Source of the DNA: Novosphingobium percolationis
GTDB lineage: Bacteria; Pseudomonadota; Alphaproteobacteria; Sphingomonadales; Sphingomonadaceae
Assembly (NCBI RefSeq): GCF_020179425.1
Contig: NZ_JAILYM010000001.1
Span: 1-64,000, forward strand
Length of the DNA stretch: 64,000 bases
Reading direction: 5' to 3'
Made by a program: the position numbers and the translations under genes. Numbering within the stretch: the stretch's first letter is position 1; every line of letters starts with the position of its first letter. The notes below the pieces were generated by a model. The model ran no database searches and was not told the DNA's origin. It worked only from the letters and a program-made list of their open reading frames with translations. Positions 59,095 to 64,000 of the stretch are shown in pieces.

Positions 59095-59135
59095 TGAAAC
59101 GAATTATTGAAATGTTGAAAATTGCAAAGTGAAAT
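59095..59135. repeat. Repeated TGAAA units between dabB and LysR gene
   Basis: Four copies of TGAAA in the same direction start at 59095, 59108, 59116 and 59130. The first and third, and the second and fourth, are 21-22 bases apart, two turns of the helix. In a 100-base divergent promoter region this could be the LysR binding site. Confidence 0.4.
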
Positions 59136-59150
59136 GATAACGCGTCGGCC

Positions 59151-60017
59151 ATGGCGTTTCGCAATCTCGATATCGACCTGTTGCGCTGCTTCGTGACGAT
59201 CGCCGACACCGGCAGCCTCACACGTGCCGGCCAGCGGCTGGGGCGCACCCAGTCGGCCGTTTCGCTGCAGTTGAAGCGGCTGGAGGAGCAGCTGAACCGT
59301 TCGCTGTTCGATCGCAGCCCGCGCTCGCTCGCGATCACCTCGGATGGCGAGCGGCTGATCGGCCCGGCGCGGCAGATCCTGCGGCTGAACGACGCCACGG
59401 TGGCCGAAATGTTCGAGCCCGACATCACCGGGCAGGTGCGCATCGGCGTGCCCGAGGATTTCGCCACCGCGCACTTGCCCGGCGTGCTCGCCGCCTTTGC
59501 CGAGGCGCATCCTCTGGTCGAACTGGAAGTGACCTGCGATCTCACGCTCAACCTGCTCGAGCGCTTCCACGCCGGGGCTTTCGACCTGGTGCTGGTCAAG
59601 CGCCAGCCCGAGCAGGAACGCCAGCCCGGCGTGCGCGTTTGGCGCGAACCGCTGGTGTGGGTGGCGCGCGACCGGCACGCCGTTGCCGACTTGCGCCGCG
59701 TGCCGCTGGTCGTCTCGCCCGAACCCTGCGTCTACCGCAAGCGCGCCAGCGAATCGCTCGACGCCATGGGCCGCGCCTGGCGGGTGGCCTATACCTCGAC
59801 CAGTCTCGGCGGCAGCCTGTCGGCGGTGCGCGCGGGCCTTGGCATAACCGTGCTGCCGCTGGAAATGGTGCCACCGGGGCTGACGGCGCTCGGCGAGGAT
59901 AGCGGCCTGCCGCCGCTCTACGATACCGAAATCGCGCTGATCGAGGCGCCCGGCCTGTCCGATACCGCGCATCGCCTGGCTCAGCACATCATCGCGGCGC
60001 TGGAGCGCGGGGCATGA
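59151..60017 (+). CDS. LysR-family regulator, likely of dabAB
   Basis: A 288-residue LysR regulator with helix-turn-helix DTGSLTRAGQRLGRTQSAVSLQ near residue 20 followed by LKRLEEQLNRSLFDRSPR, and the effector domain QVRIGVPEDFATAHLPGVL. It is divergent from dabB, so it most likely controls dabAB, in the manner of CbbR/CcmR-type regulators, perhaps by sensing CO2 limitation. Weak SD. Its stop overlaps the next LysR start. Confidence 0.88.
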   Translation: MAFRNLDIDLLRCFVTIADTGSLTRAGQRLGRTQSAVSLQLKRLEEQLNRSLFDRSPRSLAITSDGERLIGPARQILRLNDATVAEMFEPDITGQVRIGVPEDFATAHLPGVLAAFAEAHPLVELEVTCDLTLNLLERFHAGAFDLVLVKRQPEQERQPGVRVWREPLVWVARDRHAVADLRRVPLVVSPEPCVYRKRASESLDAMGRAWRVAYTSTSLGGSLSAVRAGLGITVLPLEMVPPGLTALGEDSGLPPLYDTEIALIEAPGLSDTAHRLAQHIIAALERGA

Positions 60018-60925
60018 GCGATCCGGCCAGCCTGCCCACGCTGCGCCAGCTGCAGTACCTCGTCGCGCTGGCCGATTGCGGCAGCTTCACGCGCGGCGCG
60101 GCGCAAGTCGGCGTGTCGCAGCCTTCGTTCAGTCAGGCGATCGGGCAGGTGGAGGACCTGCTCGGCGGGCGCGTGGTCGAACGCGGCGGCCGCGCCTTCC
60201 TGACGCCACTGGGGCGTGAGGCGGCGGCTGCGGCCCGGCGCGTACTGGCCGAAGCGGATGCCTTTGCCGCGCTGTCGCTGCGGCACCGGGCAGGCGAACT
60301 GGGTGGCACGATCCGGCTCGGCGTGTCGCCCACGCTCGGGCCTTACATCCTGCCGCAGCTGGTTGCGCGCCTGCACGCCACGCATCCCACGCTCAAGGTC
60401 CACGTGCGCGAGGGGCTGCCCGATACGCTCGTCACCCAGCTGGGCGATGGGCGGCACGATGTCCTGCTGGTCCAGTTGCCGGTCGATGATACGCGTTTTC
60501 ACGTCGAGCGCCTGTTTCGTGAACCGATGTTTCTCGCCATGGCAGCGGACGACCCGCTGCGCGCGGTGACGACGATCCGCCCGGAACATCTGGCGGGGCG
60601 CGGCCTGCTGACGATGCAGCCCGAATACCGCATGAGCACCCAGGTCGCCGCGCTCGCCGAACGCGCCGGGGCGCAGGTGCTGCGCGACTACGAAGGCACC
60701 AGCCTGGATGCGGTGCGACAGATGGCGGGCATGGGCATGGGCCTTGCCCTCCTGCCCGAACTCTACTGCCGACAGGAAATCCGCGACGATGGCGACGTCA
60801 TCGTCCGGCCGTTTGCCGGCGGACGTCCCTATCGCGACATCGGTCTGGTCTGGCGCAGCGGTGCCGGGCCATCAGACGATCTCATGCTGCTGGCCGACAC
60901 TTTGCGGAGCATTGCCGTGCGATAG
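60014..60925 (+). CDS. OxyR-like LysR-family regulator
   Basis: A 303-residue LysR protein of OxyR-like length and order: helix-turn-helix CGSFTRGAAQVGVSQPSFSQ then AIGQVEDLLG, effector domain GGTIRLGVSPTLGPYILPQL and YEGTSLDAVRQMAGMGMGLA near the end. I do not find the pair of OxyR cysteines at the expected spacing, so peroxide sensing is doubtful. It starts on the stop of the preceding LysR (ATGA). Two LysR genes in one operon is unusual; both may act on dabAB. Confidence 0.85.
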   Translation: MSDPASLPTLRQLQYLVALADCGSFTRGAAQVGVSQPSFSQAIGQVEDLLGGRVVERGGRAFLTPLGREAAAAARRVLAEADAFAALSLRHRAGELGGTIRLGVSPTLGPYILPQLVARLHATHPTLKVHVREGLPDTLVTQLGDGRHDVLLVQLPVDDTRFHVERLFREPMFLAMAADDPLRAVTTIRPEHLAGRGLLTMQPEYRMSTQVAALAERAGAQVLRDYEGTSLDAVRQMAGMGMGLALLPELYCRQEIRDDGDVIVRPFAGGRPYRDIGLVWRSGAGPSDDLMLLADTLRSIAVR

Positions 60926-61025
60926 GCAAAGCCTATTGAATTGATAGATGGTTCCCCATTGAACCTATGGTCGCTCGCGGCCACTTTCCTTTGCTGCAAC
61001 TGCGAAGGAAGGAAGAGCGACCGCG

Positions 61026-62726
61026 ATGGCCAGCCCGGCACCCGATCACCCAGAGGCTTCCGGCCCGACCATGCGCGACCTCGGTCGATGGAGCGCGCGC
61101 GTGCTTGCGCCCGATCGCGGGTTCATCCGGCTGGCGCTGCTATACGGCGCGGCGATCTCGCTGCTGTCGCTGGCGACCCCGATCTCGGTGCAGTTGCTGA
61201 TCAATTCGGTTGCCAACACCGCATTGCCCGCGCCGCTGTTCACGCTATCGCTGCTGCTCTTCGCGTTGCTGGCGCTGGCGGGGCTGCTGATGGCGCTGCG
61301 CGTGCTGCTGATGGCGCGGTTCGAGCGGCGCTTCTTCGCGCGGCTTGTTGCCGAAATCACGCTGCGCGCGGTCCATGCGCAGAACCCGTTCTTCGTCGAT
61401 GCGCGCCGGGGCGACCTGTTCAACCGCTTCTTCGATCTCGGCACGGTGCAGAAGGCGCTGACCAGCCTTGTCATCGGCGGCTTCACCATCGTGTTGCAGA
61501 GCCTTGTCGGGCTGGTCGTCACCAGCTTCTACCATCCTTTCTTTCTCGCCTTCAACGCTCTGCTGGTGCTGCTGGTGCTGGCGATCTGGCGCATCTGGCT
61601 GAACGGATCGCTGTCCAGCGCGGTTGCCAAGAGCCATGCCAAGCATGCGGCGGCGCACTGGCTGGAAAGCGTTGGCGGCTCTAACGGCTTCTACAAGTCG
61701 AGCCGCCACATGCGCTTTGCCATCGACCGCTCGGAAGACGTGACGGCCAGTTACGTTGCCGCGCACCGTCGCCATTTCCGCTACACTTTCGGCCAGACCG
61801 TGGCGCTGCTCGCGCTTTATGCGCTGGCGAGTGCGGGGCTGCTGGCAATGGGCGGCTGGCTGATCCTGCAGGGCGAGCTGTCGATCGGCCAGCTGGTGGC
61901 GGCCGAACTGATCCTGTCGGGCGTGTTCTATGGCATCGCCCAATTGGGCGCCTACCTCGAAACGTTCTACGATCTGGCGGCCGGGCTGGAGGAACTGTCG
62001 CTGTTCTGGGACGTGCCGCAGGAGGCTGTGGCCGAAGCCGACGCACCGGGCCTGAGCGATGGCGCGATCCGCCTGCACGGCGTGCATCTGGGCGCGCACC
62101 GCTATGACTTCGCGGTGGGCAGCGGCGAACAGGTCGGCGTGATCGCCGCGCCGGGCGTCGAGCGCGGCATCGCCACGCTGCTCAAGCGGTTGCAGGCGCC
62201 CGAACGCGGCTTCGTCAGCGTGGGCGGCGCCGACCTCGGCACGTTCGACATGTACCGCCTGCGTTCGGACGTGATCGTCCTGGACCGGCCGACCATCGTC
62301 GAGATGACGTGCCGCCAGTTCCTGGCGCTCGCTTCGCCCGATCGCACGGGCATGATGCTCGAAGCGCTGTCGCTGGTCGGGCTGGAGCGGCGCATCGGCG
62401 CATTGCCGGGCGGGCTGGACACATCGCTGTCGGGCTCGGGCTGGCCGTTGTCGGTGGGCGAGACGATGGCGCTCAAGCTCGCCGGCGCGATCCTGGCGCG
62501 GCCGCGCGTGCTGGTGCTGTCGCCGCTCTACGATCTCCTGCCGCCCGACCGGCTGGACCGCGTGCTGGCCGAATTCCGCCGCCATGGCACCACCGTTCTC
62601 CAGTTCACCGCGCGGCCCGAGGGCCTGATGCGTGATGCCTGGCTGTGGCTGGGCGAAACCCGGCAGCGCCGCGCGGCCAGCGCGCCCGAGGCCATGGCGG
62701 CCCCTGCCGCCGGAAAGGAGGGCTGA
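61026..62726 (+). CDS. ABC-transporter-like membrane protein with degenerate ATPase domain
   Basis: A 566-residue protein arranged like a type I secretion ABC exporter. Residues about 30-315 are a six-helix ABC membrane domain (ISLLSLATPISVQLLINSVA; LILQGELSIGQLVAAELILS). Residues about 340-545 follow the ATPase domain but its motifs are lost: the Walker A site reads VIAAPGVERGIATLLK with no GKS/T, Walker B reads VLVLSPLYDLL with no Asp-Glu, and the switch histidine is missing (VLQFTAR). LSGSGWPLS remains of the signature. It therefore cannot hydrolyse ATP in the normal way. An HlyD-type gene follows three bases later. Confidence 0.85.
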   Translation: MASPAPDHPEASGPTMRDLGRWSARVLAPDRGFIRLALLYGAAISLLSLATPISVQLLINSVANTALPAPLFTLSLLLFALLALAGLLMALRVLLMARFERRFFARLVAEITLRAVHAQNPFFVDARRGDLFNRFFDLGTVQKALTSLVIGGFTIVLQSLVGLVVTSFYHPFFLAFNALLVLLVLAIWRIWLNGSLSSAVAKSHAKHAAAHWLESVGGSNGFYKSSRHMRFAIDRSEDVTASYVAAHRRHFRYTFGQTVALLALYALASAGLLAMGGWLILQGELSIGQLVAAELILSGVFYGIAQLGAYLETFYDLAAGLEELSLFWDVPQEAVAEADAPGLSDGAIRLHGVHLGAHRYDFAVGSGEQVGVIAAPGVERGIATLLKRLQAPERGFVSVGGADLGTFDMYRLRSDVIVLDRPTIVEMTCRQFLALASPDRTGMMLEALSLVGLERRIGALPGGLDTSLSGSGWPLSVGETMALKLAGAILARPRVLVLSPLYDLLPPDRLDRVLAEFRRHGTTVLQFTARPEGLMRDAWLWLGETRQRRAASAPEAMAAPAAGKEG

Positions 62727-62729
62727 ACC

Positions 62730-63854
62730 ATGGCGAGCCGTTCCGATACCTTCGACCATTTCCACACGCTGGCGGCGATCCGCGCGCCGCGCCTGATCGT
62801 CGCGATCGGCTGGATGATCGGCATCGCCATTCCGCTGGTGGCGCTGGCGCTGGTCTTCGTGCCCTGGGTCCAAACCGCGCCGGGGCGCGGGCAGGTCGTC
62901 GCGCTCGATCCGCAGGACCGGGTGCAGCAGGTCACCGCGCTCGTGCCGGGCCGCGTCGAGCGCTGGTACGTGGTCGATGGCCAGCAGGTGAAGCAGGGCG
63001 ACCCGATCGCCCGCATCGCCGACAACGATCCCGACCTGCTGGCGCGGCTGGGCGCGGAACGCGCGCAGGTTCTGGCGCAAATCGCCGCCACCGAGCAGGC
63101 GATGGCCACCGCCCGCATCGACGTCGGCCGGTCGGGCGCACTGTTCGCCGATGGCCTGGCCGCGCGGCGCGATCTCGAAGGCGCGCAGATCAAGGTGGCC
63201 GAACACGCCGCCAAGCTCGCCGAGGCGCGCGCCAAGCTCAGCCGGGTGGACATCGCGCTCAGCCGGCAGTCCGCGCAGCTGGTGCGCGCCCCGCGCGACG
63301 GGCGGATCCAGTCGCTCAACACCGCCGCCGCCGCAACGCTCGTCAGTGCGGGCGATTGGCTCGCGACGCTGGCGCCCGAGAACTCGCCCCGCGTGGTCGA
63401 GCTGATGGTCGATGGCCGCGACGTGGCGCTGGTGCGGCGCGGGCAGCCGGTGCGGCTGCACTTCGAAGGCTGGCCCGCCATCCAGTTCAGCGGCTGGCCT
63501 TCGGTGGCGCAGGGCATGTTCGATGGCCGCGTGCGCGCGATCGATCCGTCGGCGCAAGGGACCGGCCTGTTCCGCGTGCTGGTCGAACCGATGCCGGGCA
63601 AGCCGCGCTGGCCCGACGACAACTTCGTGCGGCTGGGATCCAAGGTGCGCGGCTGGATCCAGATGGAGACGGTCAGCGTCGGCTACGAACTGTGGCGCCA
63701 GCTCAACGACTTCCCGCTCGAATTCCCGACGCCGGTCGACACCGGCCCGCGCAAGGGGGCGGGCAAGGGGCTGGCCGACAAGGCCAAGGACGGCAAGAGC
63801 GCCGGAAAGGACGGCTACGGCGATGCGGCCAAGGATGGCGAGGAGGCCAAGTGA
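62730..63854 (+). CDS. HlyD-family periplasmic adaptor
   Basis: A 374-residue membrane-fusion protein. One N-terminal membrane anchor (IVAIGWMIGIAIPLVALALV), a lipoyl half-domain (VTALVPGRVERWYVVDGQQV), a coiled-coil region (about residues 105-185, RAQVLAQIAATEQAMATARI), the second lipoyl half (APRDGRIQSLN), and a C-terminal beta-barrel. The last 40 residues are a lysine-, glycine- and aspartate-rich tail, unusual for the family. It bridges the inner-membrane protein and a TolC-like channel, whose gene overlaps its stop. Confidence 0.9.
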   Translation: MASRSDTFDHFHTLAAIRAPRLIVAIGWMIGIAIPLVALALVFVPWVQTAPGRGQVVALDPQDRVQQVTALVPGRVERWYVVDGQQVKQGDPIARIADNDPDLLARLGAERAQVLAQIAATEQAMATARIDVGRSGALFADGLAARRDLEGAQIKVAEHAAKLAEARAKLSRVDIALSRQSAQLVRAPRDGRIQSLNTAAAATLVSAGDWLATLAPENSPRVVELMVDGRDVALVRRGQPVRLHFEGWPAIQFSGWPSVAQGMFDGRVRAIDPSAQGTGLFRVLVEPMPGKPRWPDDNFVRLGSKVRGWIQMETVSVGYELWRQLNDFPLEFPTPVDTGPRKGAGKGLADKAKDGKSAGKDGYGDAAKDGEEAK

Positions 63855-64000
63855 TGCGTCGTCTGCTCGCCCTGTTCGCGCTGTTCTTCGCTGTGCCCGT
63901 GCAGGCAGCACCGCTGACCCTCGCCGAAGTGCTCGCATCGTCCGCGCGGCACCAGCCGCTGATCCTGGAAGCCATGTCGCGCGAGCGGCAGGCCGATGCG
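63854..64000 (+). CDS. TolC-like outer-membrane efflux protein (5' part)
   Basis: The first 49 codons of a gene that runs off the window. The ATG at 63854 shares a base with the adaptor stop and has GAGGAGG upstream. The product begins with a signal peptide (LLALFALFFAVPVQA) followed by APLTLAEVLASSARHQPLIL, the usual N-terminus of TolC-type channels. It completes the three-part exporter. Confidence 0.8.
   Translation, partial: MRRLLALFALFFAVPVQAAPLTLAEVLASSARHQPLILEAMSRERQADA

Noticed and set aside
60014-60925. True OxyR
   Set aside because: Length and layout fit, but the redox cysteine pair is not found at the expected positions, so I call it only OxyR-like.
61245-63938. 897-codon open frame antisense to the ABC and HlyD genes
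   Set aside because: Shadow frame; runs of arginine, alanine and glutamine and no recognisable domain.
1-64000. Mobile elements, prophage, CRISPR arrays, tRNA or rRNA genes
   Set aside because: I looked for transposase or integrase motifs, regular repeat-spacer patterns and RNA gene signatures and saw none that I could support.

Overview
The window looks like chromosome of a high-GC alphaproteobacterium of the Sphingomonadales, most like Novosphingobium or Sphingobium. The reasons are the abundance of TonB-dependent receptors, glutathione S-transferase-like proteins, SDRs and LysR regulators, together with catabolic clusters for aromatic compounds. I see no rRNA, tRNA, CRISPR array, intact insertion sequence or prophage. 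Family calls rest on motifs read from the translations; no database was searched.

Region 1 (0-11 kb): the tail of an unidentified gene, a ~600 bp intergenic stretch holding a very AT-rich island, then a leftward run (GST, an oxidase/reductase/ferredoxin fusion, an AhpD-like protein, a DUF1348-type protein, LysR). Next come an AraC regulator divergent from an SDR/SnoaL pair, and an SDR and a quinone-oxidoreductase-like protein divergent from a second LysR, with a clean palindromic operator between them.

Region 2 (11-45 kb) is the most interesting part. At 24.7-38.3 kb lie two leftward operons separated by a surE-gntR pair. One encodes a split PEP-synthase-like dikinase (ATP-grasp plus phosphohistidine protein, a second phosphohistidine protein, a 201-aa partner), a biotinyl-domain relative without its lysine, and a GST. 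The other encodes a biotin-dependent carboxylase (carboxyltransferase, biotin carboxylase, biotin carrier, an unrecognised 522-aa protein) plus an acyl-CoA ligase and a thiolase. This matches the logic of the acetovanillone/4-hydroxyacetophenone systems (Acv of Sphingobium SYK-6, Hpe of Rhodococcus, as I recall them): phosphorylate the phenol, carboxylate the methyl ketone, remove the phosphate, then activate and thiolytically cleave the beta-keto acid to an aroyl-CoA and acetyl-CoA. Around it are two TonB receptors, GSTs, SDRs, an epimerase, a crotonase, phosphotransferase-like proteins and a pair of CrtC/lipocalin-like proteins.

Two paralogous LuxR-family regulators (17.4-18.1 and 38.6-39.3 kb) sit in region 2. 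A 12-bp palindrome, ACGG-N4-CCGT, or a degraded copy, recurs in its promoter regions. Where a -10-like hexamer is visible it usually begins 30.5-31.5 bp from the palindrome centre, as expected for an activator bound near -42. This suggests a single regulon covering roughly 12-45 kb. The dikinase operon and surE-gntR instead share a divergent region with TTGT-N3-ACAA-type GntR operators.

Region 3 (45-55 kb): a TonB receptor with a TTG start, a concentrative nucleoside transporter and a CDP-alcohol phosphatidyltransferase; a DUF1499 protein; then a four-gene overlapping operon of a flavoprotein, an ECF-type sigma factor, a small zinc-finger anti-sigma candidate and a VTT-domain/disulfide-reductase fusion.

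Region 4 (55-64 kb): a DabA/DabB inorganic-carbon uptake pair divergent from two overlapping LysR genes, then a type I secretion-like set (ABC membrane protein with a wrecked ATPase domain, HlyD-type adaptor, start of a TolC-like protein) running off the window.
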